From assembly GCA_025655635.1 (NCBI GenBank), contig JAHXIM010000406.1, positions 1 through 5,700 on the forward strand: 5,700 nt of DNA, read 5' to 3'. The notes beneath the pieces are model-generated. The model saw only the letters and a list, made by a program, of their open reading frames with translations, did no database searches and was not told where the DNA came from. The position numbers and the translations under genes were made by a program. Every line of letters starts with the position of its first letter. Positions within the stretch are counted from its first letter, which is position 1. Below are positions 1-5,700 of this stretch, in pieces. The DNA comes from a gamma proteobacterium symbiont of Lucinoma myriamae. GTDB lineage: Bacteria; Pseudomonadota; Gammaproteobacteria; GRL18.

Positions 1-6
1 AGCGGC

Positions 7-57
7 ACCACCTTCAGGTGGTTAACAAATTAGTCCGCTTTGAGCGGTTAACAAATT
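7..57. repeat. Duplicated 12-base spacer with alternating small hairpins
   Basis: The 12-mer GGTTAACAAATT occurs at 20-31 and again, identically, at 46-57, a 26-base period. Each copy follows and partly overlaps a small hairpin: ACCACC/GGTGGT at 7-12 and 17-22 with a TTCA loop, and CCGC/GCGG at 35-38 and 44-47 with a TTTGA loop. The unit therefore looks like hairpin plus spacer, repeated, and may continue to the left of the window. Function is unknown. It could be an intergenic repeat family or part of a composite transcription stop beyond argF. Confidence 0.55.
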
Positions 58-58
58 C

Positions 59-84
59 AAGCCTCCGGCTTTGCCGGAGGTCTT
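59..84 (-). terminator. GC-rich hairpin downstream of argF, possible terminator
   Basis: A perfect 8-base stem, CCTCCGGC (62-69) with GCCGGAGG (73-80), encloses a TTT loop. It is extended by AAG (59-61) pairing with CTT (82-84) if T81 bulges out. It lies about 40 bases past the argF stop, where the end of the argD-argF transcript is expected. Neither strand has a clean U tract after the stem: the minus strand reads CTTGAATTTG. A rho-independent stop is therefore plausible but not textbook. It could act on transcripts from either side. Confidence 0.5.
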
Positions 85-120
85 TGACTACATCTTATCT
101 CATCGATCAATATTATTGAC

Positions 121-1047
121 TTAGTCAGGTGTTTTTTGCATTAAAAATTCTAATAATACTTTTTGCGCATGCAGACGATTGCCGGCTTCATCCCAGACAA
201 CACTTTGTTTGCCGTCAATAACAGAAGCACTCACTTCTTCACCACGATGAGCAGGCAGGCAATGCATAAAGAGGGCGTCGTTATTTGCCTGTGCCATAAG
301 TTTGTCGTCAACAATATAGCCGTCAAAAGCGGCTTCTCTACGTGCTTGTTCTTCTTCCTGACCCATTGATGTCCAGACATCAGTCACTACCAGATCAGAA
401 TCCGTTGAGGCAGCCATCGGGTCACGAATGATTTCCACCTGATCGCCTGCGGCAGCAAATATTGCCTGATCCGGATCATAACCTTCAGGACAGGCGATAT
501 TGAGTTTAAAACCCCATTGACGTGCGGCATTGATATAAGAATGGCACATATTATTACCATCACCTATCCAGGTGACTGTTTTTCCTTCAATACTGCCGCG
601 ATGTTCCTGATAACATTGCATGTCGGCCAGTAACTGGCAGGGGTGATACATATCAGTCAGGGCATTAATGACAGGGACTGAAGAGTATTGCATAAATGTT
701 TCCAGCTTCTCATGCTCAAAGGTGCGGATCATAATAATATCCACCATTTGTGATAACACCCGGGCACTGTCTTCAATCGGTTCACCACGACCTAACTGGG
801 TATCTCTGGGAGAAAGAAATAATGCGCCGCCGCCAAACTGCAGCATTCCGGTTTCGAATGAAACACGGGTACGGGTGGATGATTTTTCAAAAATCATTCC
901 CAGCATACGGTTTTTTAAGGGTTCGTAAATATCGCCGGCTTTCTGCATTTGTTTCAGGACAATAGAACGATCGGTCATTTTTCTCAGCTCATCACTGGAA
1001 AAATCCATTAAAGTTAAAAAGTGGCGCAATTTGTTATCAGTTGTCAT
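121..1047 (-). CDS. argF: Ornithine carbamoyltransferase (EC 2.1.3.3)
   Basis: This cytoplasmic enzyme joins carbamoyl phosphate to ornithine to give citrulline in arginine biosynthesis. The 308-residue length is normal for anabolic OTCases. The carbamoyl-phosphate loop SSTRTR is at residues 56-61, HPCQ at 135-138, DGNN at 163-166, the ornithine-closing SMG loop at 227-229 (in DVWTSMG), and the catalytic HCLPAHRGEE at 262-271 with the key Cys263. All expected active-site segments are present, so the enzyme should be functional. The ATG at 1047 is preceded by AGGAGA (1057-1062) at nine bases spacing, which supports this start. It sits 78 bases downstream of argD on the same strand, so the two are probably one transcript. 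Catabolic OTCase (arcB) is a less likely reading, since no arcA or arcC is nearby and argD is. The family call is secure. Confidence 0.96.
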   Translation of the reverse strand: MTTDNKLRHFLTLMDFSSDELRKMTDRSIVLKQMQKAGDIYEPLKNRMLGMIFEKSSTRTRVSFETGMLQFGGGALFLSPRDTQLGRGEPIEDSARVLSQMVDIIMIRTFEHEKLETFMQYSSVPVINALTDMYHPCQLLADMQCYQEHRGSIEGKTVTWIGDGNNMCHSYINAARQWGFKLNIACPEGYDPDQAIFAAAGDQVEIIRDPMAASTDSDLVVTDVWTSMGQEEEQARREAAFDGYIVDDKLMAQANNDALFMHCLPAHRGEEVSASVIDGKQSVVWDEAGNRLHAQKVLLEFLMQKTPD

Positions 1048-1080
1048 TAGTTGCTTTCTCCTGCGCAGCAGGTTTCTTTG

Positions 1081-1116
1081 GTTATAAGAGATGTTATAAA
1101 ATCGGTTATAAAAATA
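1081..1116. repeat. Three-copy 12-base tandem repeat between argD and argF
   Basis: GTTATAA begins at 1081, 1093 and 1105, an exact 12-base period. The units are GTTATAAGAGAT, GTTATAAAATCG and GTTATAAAAATA. The array fills about half of the 78-base gap between the argD stop and the argF start. It contains no hairpin and ends 18 bases before the argF Shine-Dalgarno region. It may be a slipped-strand duplication, a binding site array, or a short unstructured intercistronic spacer. I do not recognise the motif. Confidence 0.6.
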
Positions 1117-1125
1117 GATAGAAAG

Positions 1126-2310
1126 TTAAGCGTTTGTATGCTCTATGATTAACTCGCTCACAATCGCTATTATCTCGTCTGCTTGTGCATCTGTGGTAAT
1201 TAATGCCGGTAATAAACGCACCACACTATCAGCGGTGACATTAATCAATAGCTTTTTATCAAGTGCTTTTTTAACCAGTTCAGTACAGGGACGATCAAGC
1301 TCAATACCAATCATTAAACCTTTGCCTCTGATATCGAGGATTTTACCTTGCTCAATTAATGTCGCCAGAGTTGTTTTAAAACCCTGCTGGAAATAGCTGC
1401 CCAGCTCTGCTGCACGCTGCTCCAGATTTTCTTCCTGCAGGGTGTGAATCGTGGCCAGTGCTGCTGCACAGGCCAGAGGATTCCCCCCGAATGTTGAACC
1501 ATGCGTGCCGGGGATCATAATTTCAGCTGCAATGCCTTTGGCCAGGCAGGCACCGATAGGAAAACCATTACCAAGTCCTTTTGCTAAAGTCATGACATCA
1601 GGAATAATATCGCTATGTTGTCCGGCAAACCATTTTCCAGTTCTGCAGATACCCGTTTGTATTTCATCTAGTATCATCAGATAATTATTTTCATCACAAA
1701 AAGCACGTATTTCTTTTAAATAGCTGTCTGCCGGTGTCGCTAAGCCGCCTTCACCCTGAATGGGTTCAACCATGACGGCAACGATATCAGCATTGTTATT
1801 AGCCACCTGTCTGATGGCGTCCATATCATTGTAATCAACATGAATAAAGCCTGGAACCAGGGGTTCAAAGCCTGCCTGGACTTTAGCATTACCTGTTGCT
1901 GACAGCGTTGATAACGTTCTGCCGTGAAAGCTTTTGTTTGCGACGATAATGGTTGGCAGATCAATGTCCTTAGTATGGCCATAGCGCCGGGCAATTTTAA
2001 TGGCTGCTTCATTGGCTTCGGCACCAGAATTACTGAAAAAGACCCGATCCATAGCGGATAATTCGCATAACTTATCAGCTAGAGTTTCCTGATTAGGAAT
2101 ACCATAAAGATTGGAGGTATGCATCAATGTGCTTGCTTGTTCACTAATCGCTTTTGCCACTGCCGGGTGACTATGGCCCAGACCGCAAACGGCAATACCT
2201 GTGAGCGCATCCAGGTAGCGCTGGTCTTGTTCATCATAGAGATAACAACCGTCACCCTTGACAAAACTGACCGGCAAGCGGCCATAGGTATTCATAATAT
2301 GATCAGACAT
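1126..2310 (-). CDS. argD: Acetylornithine aminotransferase (EC 2.6.1.11), PLP-dependent
   Basis: This class-III aminotransferase transfers an amino group from glutamate to N-acetylglutamate semialdehyde to form N-acetylornithine. The 394 residues match the family length. Visible motifs are VCGLGHSHP (41-49), the PLP-phosphate loop SNSGAEA (93-99), FHGRTLST (128-135), EPIQGEGG (182-189), ILDEIQTG (213-220, with Asp215 for the pyridine nitrogen), Schiff-base Lys244 in TLAKGLGNG, and GSTFGGNP (271-278). Residue 222 is Cys where the family usually has Gly in QTGxGRTG. The ATG at 2310 has AGGAA (2319-2323) eight bases upstream. An internal ATG at residue 6 lacks comparable support. It leads the argD-argF pair, and a strong promoter lies about 125 bases upstream. 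A dual succinyldiaminopimelate or succinylornithine activity is possible in this family, but the argF neighbour favours argD. Confidence 0.94.
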   Translation of the reverse strand: MSDHIMNTYGRLPVSFVKGDGCYLYDEQDQRYLDALTGIAVCGLGHSHPAVAKAISEQASTLMHTSNLYGIPNQETLADKLCELSAMDRVFFSNSGAEANEAAIKIARRYGHTKDIDLPTIIVANKSFHGRTLSTLSATGNAKVQAGFEPLVPGFIHVDYNDMDAIRQVANNNADIVAVMVEPIQGEGGLATPADSYLKEIRAFCDENNYLMILDEIQTGICRTGKWFAGQHSDIIPDVMTLAKGLGNGFPIGACLAKGIAAEIMIPGTHGSTFGGNPLACAAALATIHTLQEENLEQRAAELGSYFQQGFKTTLATLIEQGKILDIRGKGLMIGIELDRPCTELVKKALDKKLLINVTADSVVRLLPALITTDAQADEIIAIVSELIIEHTNA

Positions 2311-2369
2311 TGAAATAATTCCTAAATATCACCTAAAAAAGCATATTTGCTATAAAATAACTTAACTCA

Positions 2370-2386
2370 TCACTTAATATAAGTGA
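2370..2386. promoter_or_regulatory. 17-base palindrome in argD leader, possible operator
   Basis: TCACTTA (2370-2376) and TAAGTGA (2380-2386) are perfect inverted copies around ATA. The palindrome lies between the leader hairpin and the argD start. As DNA it could be a dimeric regulator site; as RNA it would form a 7-base stem with a 3-base loop. It does not match the ArgR box closely, so no regulator is named. Confidence 0.35.
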
Positions 2387-2390
2387 CTAA

Positions 2391-2419
2391 AACAAAAAAG
2401 CAGTCGGTGAGACTGCTTT
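2391..2419 (-). terminator. Rho-independent-type hairpin in the argD leader
   Basis: Read on the minus strand, AAAGCAGTC pairs with GACTGCTTT (2411-2419 with 2397-2405) around a 5-base loop and runs straight into a six-U stretch (2399-2394). The U tract exists only in the minus direction, so the signal would stop transcripts heading toward argD. No minus-strand gene ends here. It may be a leader terminator (attenuator) for argD, or the end of a very short RNA from the promoter at 2434-2462. It could also be a leftover from a lost gene. Confidence 0.6.
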
Positions 2420-2433
2420 GATGTAAACCGGCC

Positions 2434-2462
2434 ATTATATTAATTTTATTGTGTAATATCAA
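2434..2462 (-). promoter_or_regulatory. Near-consensus sigma70 promoter facing argD
   Basis: On the minus strand, TTGATA (2462-2457) is followed after exactly 17 bases by TATAAT (2439-2434): five of six and six of six consensus matches. The flanks are AT-rich. Transcription would start near 2427, giving argD a leader of about 117 bases whose first structure, less than ten bases downstream, is the terminator-like hairpin. It is the best promoter match I found in the window. Confidence 0.6.
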
Positions 2463-2512
2463 TACTATTATTAAGCACCAACTAAAAAGCTCATTTAAAA
2501 TGTTAAAGCAAT

Positions 2513-2517
2513 GGAAG
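2513..2517 (+). promoter_or_regulatory. Shine-Dalgarno GGAAG setting the Nudix start at 2523
   Basis: GGAAG lies five bases before the ATG at 2523. The longer alternative ATG at 2511 has only AAAGCA ahead of it and would place this GGAAG inside the gene. The spacing favours initiation at 2523. Confidence 0.55.
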
Positions 2518-2522
2518 TCAAA

Positions 2523-3428
2523 ATGCTGAGTGTAGAAAAAAGAAACAAAGCCTATTGGGATTGGATTAATGAATGCAATCAATACAATGCAGATGACTAT
2601 ATTCCCTTTTTTATTGACACATCAGTGTTGGGTTATATACACGTAGATAACGCCTATCTTTTTAAATCACAGGATTTTAACAAAGGGAATTCTGTTTTTT
2701 CATTGTCACAATTTCAGGGGCAGGAGGCTATTACCTTTCATGAAACAATTAATGATTTTAACAGCCGGACTCAGGCAGCCAATGATGCAGCGCAAAGCTG
2801 GTATCAATCCGGTGTAATTTCTTCCTGGGTTGGTGAGCAATATGATGTCAGCACCGGCTTTAATATCGCATCATTTTTTACCATCGAGCGTGCAGCCTCT
2901 TCTTTATTAGGTATCAAAAAATATGGCATACATTTAAATGCCTGGGTAGAAAAACAGGGAAAAATGTATCTATGGGTGGCTAAACGTGCCATGAATAAGC
3001 ACACATTCCCGGGAAAACTGGATCACCTTGTTGCTGGTGGTCATGGTACGGGTTATTGCATTGAAGAAACCATGATTAAAGAATGTGCAGAAGAAGCGAA
3101 TATTCCAGAAAGTATTGCGCAATTATCCAAACCGGTTTCTATGGTGTCTTATGTGATGGATAATAAGCAAAAGTTACAGCAAGATAATTTGTTTGTTTAT
3201 GATTTGCAATTAGAGCCTGATTTTGTGCCGGAAAATACTGATGGTGAAGCAGAAGAGTTTTACCTCTGGCCGATTGAAAAAGTATTAGACCGTGTTGCCG
3301 CCACCCGGGATTATAAAATTAATTGTAATTTAGTGATCATTGATTTTATAATCCGCCATGGTTTTTTAAAACCGGATGAGCCTTACTATAGTGAAATTTG
3401 TTCTGGTTTACATCATTCAGAGCTGTAG
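2523..3428 (+). CDS. Nudix hydrolase, DUF4743/YJR142W-like
   Basis: This is a two-part protein of 301 residues, or 305 from the ATG at 2511; residue numbers here use the longer form. The N-terminal part (about 1-130) resembles the DUF4743 domain that precedes the Nudix fold in this family. The Nudix domain follows at about 135-265. Its box starts at Gly176-Gly177 (VAGGHGTGY) and ends KECAEEANI, with Lys190, Glu191, Glu194 and Glu195 in the REUxEE positions. Tyr replaces the usual Glu seven residues into the box, which I believe is tolerated in this subfamily. Yeast YJR142W and plant relatives hydrolyse oxidised thiamine diphosphate to the monophosphate, a damage-clearing role; that activity here is inference. 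The start at 2523 is preferred because of its Shine-Dalgarno. There is no signal peptide, so it should be cytoplasmic. It is transcribed divergently from argD. The amidohydrolase gene follows 49 bases downstream on the same strand. Confidence 0.85.
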   Translation: MLSVEKRNKAYWDWINECNQYNADDYIPFFIDTSVLGYIHVDNAYLFKSQDFNKGNSVFSLSQFQGQEAITFHETINDFNSRTQAANDAAQSWYQSGVISSWVGEQYDVSTGFNIASFFTIERAASSLLGIKKYGIHLNAWVEKQGKMYLWVAKRAMNKHTFPGKLDHLVAGGHGTGYCIEETMIKECAEEANIPESIAQLSKPVSMVSYVMDNKQKLQQDNLFVYDLQLEPDFVPENTDGEAEEFYLWPIEKVLDRVAATRDYKINCNLVIIDFIIRHGFLKPDEPYYSEICSGLHHSEL

Positions 3429-3477
3429 GTGTTTTTTTAGAGTAAAATCTTCAAATCCAACAAAATAATGGTTTAAC

Positions 3478-4563
3478 ATGAAAAAAAGTATACTTCTCGC
3501 ATTAGTAATTATCTTCAGTAGCTTTATGTATCTGCGCGATAACCCCATGGGCACGTTAAATCCCGGTGTGGGCAAAAATATTGTGGATGTGCATGTTCAT
3601 GTGGCTGGGCTGGGCTATGGTGATAGTGGTTGTTTTGTCAGTGAGCAAATGAAAGATAATATTCGTTTTCCCTTTTATTTATGGGCTATGGGAGTAACGG
3701 AAGAGGAGTTGATAAAATACGGCGATCAAATTTTATTTAACAAACTCAGTAAGCAAATTGCTCAATCTGAAACAATCAAACAATCAGTGATTCTGGCGCT
3801 GGATGGCTATGTTGATGATGATGGTCAATTAAATCGTACAGAAACACAGCTGTTTATACCCAATGATTATGTCGCTGAACAAACTGCTTTGTATGACAAT
3901 CTGTTGTTTGGTGCAAGTGTCAATCCAAACCGAAAAGATGCCTTACAGCGTTTACAAAAAGTAAAAGAGCAGGGCGCTTTATTGATTAAATGGATCCCGT
4001 CAATTATGAATATTGATCCATCTAATCCGGATTATATTCCCTTTTATAAAATGATGGCAAAGTTGAATATGCCACTATTGACACATACAGGCATGGAAAA
4101 ATCATTTGCCAATGCCCGTGATGAATTAGCCGATCCCAAGCGTTTAAAACTACCACTGGAACATGGTGTGACTGTGATTGCCGCTCATATTGCAACCACA
4201 GGAGAAAGTGAGGGTGAAGACAATTTTACCCGGATATTACCCATGATCCGCAATTACCCGAATCTCTATGTTGATGTCTCCAGTCTGACACAAATTAATA
4301 AGCTTAATTATCTGGGCAGAGCCTTGAAGGAAGAAGGCTTAACTAAAAAAATGATTTATGGTACAGACTGGCCGTTACAATTTTTTCCATTAATATCATC
4401 CTGGTATCATATTAACCATATTAGTGTTAAAGATGCTTATACTATTGGCGGTATAAAAAATCAATGGGACAGGGATGTGGTATTAAAAACTGCATTTGGC
4501 CTGCCTGAAGACGTTTTTCTGAGAACTGAAACACTGTTAAATAGTGATAGCAATACTCTGTGA
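3478..4563 (+). CDS. Amidohydrolase-2 family metal-dependent hydrolase with N-terminal membrane/export segment
   Basis: This is a 361-residue TIM-barrel hydrolase of the amidohydrolase-2 type (PF04909-like). Metal-site residues are visible in order: HxH at His39 and His41 (VDVHVHV), His203 in LTHTG, His237 in AAHIA, and Asp297 in YGTDWP. Lys171 in LLIKWIPS sits where related enzymes have a strand lysine. Residues 1-19 form a Lys-Lys start plus a hydrophobic run (ILLALVIIFSSFMYL), a Sec signal or membrane anchor with no clear cleavage site and no lipobox. Only one Cys is present. The enzyme therefore probably acts in the periplasm or is tethered to the inner membrane, whereas many family members are cytoplasmic. 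The substrate cannot be read from the sequence; decarboxylases, lactonases and hydrolases all occur in this family. The ATG at 3478 has no strong Shine-Dalgarno. It follows the Nudix gene by 49 bases and may share its transcript. Confidence 0.82.
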   Translation: MKKSILLALVIIFSSFMYLRDNPMGTLNPGVGKNIVDVHVHVAGLGYGDSGCFVSEQMKDNIRFPFYLWAMGVTEEELIKYGDQILFNKLSKQIAQSETIKQSVILALDGYVDDDGQLNRTETQLFIPNDYVAEQTALYDNLLFGASVNPNRKDALQRLQKVKEQGALLIKWIPSIMNIDPSNPDYIPFYKMMAKLNMPLLTHTGMEKSFANARDELADPKRLKLPLEHGVTVIAAHIATTGESEGEDNFTRILPMIRNYPNLYVDVSSLTQINKLNYLGRALKEEGLTKKMIYGTDWPLQFFPLISSWYHINHISVKDAYTIGGIKNQWDRDVVLKTAFGLPEDVFLRTETLLNSDSNTL

Positions 4564-4570
4564 GCATTAT

Positions 4571-4603
4571 TTGTGTGATATAATGTACAATCACATCACA
4601 CAA
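4571..4603 (+). promoter_or_regulatory. Extended -10 promoter inside an inverted repeat
   Basis: TGATATAAT (4576-4584) is a perfect extended -10 element (TGn plus TATAAT); no good -35 is present. It is embedded in a 9-base inverted repeat, TTGTGTGAT (4571-4579) and ATCACACAA (4595-4603). The predicted start, near 4591, falls between the arms. This is the arrangement of a repressor operator over a promoter. No U tract follows, so it is not a good terminator for the amidohydrolase gene. If active, it would transcribe the cytochrome remnant. Confidence 0.4.
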
Positions 4604-4610
4604 TAAGACT

Positions 4611-5666
4611 GCTGAATGTCATGACGGGCTGATAGATATATCAGAAGAAGATGTGTCTATTGTTCAGGACTGGGGCAATTCCATGATGGCAAATGCCACT
4701 ACCGATCCATTCTGGCGTGCTAAAGTGGCCTCTGAGCTGAAGCGTAATCCGCATTTGGCAAGTGAAATCAATGATACATGCAGCAAGTGCCATGCGCCGA
4801 TTGCCCATTATGAAATTACTGAAGTGCAGGAAGGCGAAATCACTCTATTTGGAGATAATGGTGTACTGAATCTGGATCTGGCTCTGAATCCCACTCACGA
4901 ATTCTATAATGAAGCTCTGAATGGCGTCAGTTGCACAGTATGTCATCAGATTACTGATGATGATAGTTTAGGCACATTAGAGGGCTTTTCCGGTGAGTAC
5001 AAAATTAATAATTCTAAAATTACTTATGGTCAGTTTAGTAATATCGAAACTCAACAAATGATAAATAATACGGGGTATACACCAGCATACAGCGCACATG
5101 TTTCAGATTCTGCTCTATGCGCTACCTGCCATAATTTAAAAACGCCTTTTGTTGATAATACAGGTGAAATAATACCACAAACAGAAGCAGACTATTTCCC
5201 TGAACAGATGCCTTATACTGAATGGGAAAATTCAGATTTTGATGACTCCGGCAGCACTCCCCAAAGTTGTCAGGACTGTCATATGCCTAAAACGACAGCT
5301 AAACTATCCACTAAACCAGGAAACTTAGCGCCTAAAGATGGTTTTGCCAAACATCATCTGGCTGGTGCCAATACAACCATGTTAACTCTGCTCAAAGACA
5401 ATGCTTTGCAATTAGATGTCATCAGCTCAGATCTGGATTCAGGCATTGAGCGTGCGCGTACCATGCTGAAAAGTGCGGTCAATATAGAAATTGTTTCAAC
5501 CTCTGTTAATAACGGCATTCTGGAAGCCCGGGTAAAACTGGCAAACAACTCAGGTCATAAAACACCCACGGCTTATCCATCTCGTCGTATGTGGCTGCAC
5601 TTCAAGGTGACGTATACGTCAAAACTTCCCACGTTGACGGATCATGCCACTTTATTTAAGGGCTGA
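4611..5666 (+). pseudogene. Multihaem c-type cytochrome, truncated at both ends
   Basis: An open frame with a GTG at 4653 would give 337 residues containing four haem c sites: CSKCH (43-47), CTVCH (94-98), CATCH (156-160) and CQDCH (206-210). Candidate distal ligands are His82, His149 and His234/235. Such proteins are periplasmic electron carriers or redox enzymes. No signal peptide is encoded, so export and haem attachment would fail as it stands. Upstream of the GTG the same frame still reads protein-like sequence (ECHDGLIDISEED, from 4614) back to a stop at 4581. This includes the CH end of a further haem motif whose first Cys position is Thr. No ATG or well-placed Shine-Dalgarno serves this frame. 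At the C-terminus the family-like SGHKTPTAYPSRRMWLHFKV ends abruptly, and about 18 unrelated residues follow to the stop. I conclude it is a remnant of a longer cytochrome. Its substrate and redox partners are unknown. Confidence 0.7.
5608..5621. repeat. Perfect 14-base palindrome at the cytochrome 3' breakpoint
   Basis: TGACGTATACGTCA is its own reverse complement with no interruption. It falls exactly where the cytochrome-like protein sequence stops making sense. It could be a recombination or insertion-element end, or a regulator site belonging to the following sequence. Confidence 0.5.
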
Positions 5667-5700
5667 ATTTTTTCAGTTAAATTCCATGGCATAAATTGAT
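5622..5700. other. Sequence of probably different origin beyond the cytochrome breakpoint
   Basis: This tail does not continue the cytochrome. It supplies the accidental C-terminus and stop of that frame, then a small CTGAA/TTCAG hairpin (5663-5676). Its opening, CAAAACTTCCCACGTTGACG counted from 5620, reminds me of insertion-sequence end regions, possibly IS21-like. That is memory-based and weak, and no transposase is visible before the window ends. Confidence 0.25.

Noticed and set aside
20..57. Integron attC-like site suggested by GTTAACA next to hairpins
   Set aside because: GTTAACA does not fit the GTTRRRY core, the paired RYYYAAC site is missing, and no integrase or cassette genes are visible.
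668..928. 86-codon plus-strand reading frame inside argF
   Set aside because: Antisense to a well-conserved enzyme with all motifs intact; no supporting start signal.
2309..2326. Possible ArgR box over the argD ribosome binding site (TGAAATAATTCC)
   Set aside because: Only one half resembles the TGAAT half-site, and the mirrored half is wrong; AT-rich chance match.
2418..2445. Plus-strand promoter for the Nudix gene beginning at TTGATG
   Set aside because: At 16-18 base spacing the -10 candidates match poorly; I could not identify a convincing promoter for this gene.
2370..2582. 70-codon minus-strand reading frame across the divergent gap
   Set aside because: It overlaps the Nudix start, the argD promoter and the terminator hairpin, and its composition is that of AT-rich non-coding DNA.
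3432..3438. Seven-T run after the Nudix stop as a terminator
   Set aside because: No stable stem precedes it; only a 3-base CAG/CTG pairing is available, so co-transcription with the amidohydrolase remains possible.
4574..4595. CRP-like site (TGTGA ... TCACA)
   Set aside because: The half-sites are 12 bases apart, not 6, so it does not fit a CRP dimer.

Overview
The window reads as a piece of a moderately AT-rich gammaproteobacterial chromosome. ArgF and ArgD look gammaproteobacterial in style. The multihaem cytochrome and the amidohydrolase resemble proteins I associate with sulfur-oxidising Thiotrichales-like bacteria and some deltaproteobacteria. That taxonomic placement is inference from protein appearance, not a database result.

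Layout: positions 1-120 hold no gene, only a run of small hairpins with a duplicated 12-base spacer and a stronger GC-rich hairpin downstream of argF. From 121 to 2310 on the minus strand lies the arginine pair argD-argF (acetylornithine aminotransferase, then ornithine carbamoyltransferase), separated by 78 bases that contain a three-copy 12-base tandem repeat. The 212-base divergent gap 2311-2522 carries a near-consensus sigma70 promoter pointing at argD. A terminator-like hairpin with a U tract follows that promoter almost at once, and then a 17-base palindrome, so the argD leader may be regulated by early termination.

On the plus strand, 2523-3428 encodes a Nudix hydrolase of the DUF4743/YJR142W type, a family linked to removal of damaged thiamine diphosphate. 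It is followed 49 bases later by an amidohydrolase-2 family enzyme (3478-4563) with an N-terminal hydrophobic export or anchor segment. After a short gap with an extended -10 promoter inside an inverted repeat, the right end holds a large remnant of a multihaem c-type cytochrome. It has four intact CXXCH motifs. It lacks a signal peptide, its reading frame runs upstream of any plausible start into a damaged haem motif, and its C-terminus breaks off at a perfect 14-base palindrome and continues as unrelated sequence. I read it as a decayed or rearranged gene.

The arginine genes work together in ornithine and citrulline synthesis. The Nudix and amidohydrolase genes may be co-transcribed but have no evident shared pathway. 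I see no complete mobile element, CRISPR array, tRNA or rRNA. The most unusual points are the argD leader and the two junctions of the cytochrome remnant; I do not see a clear new multi-gene system.
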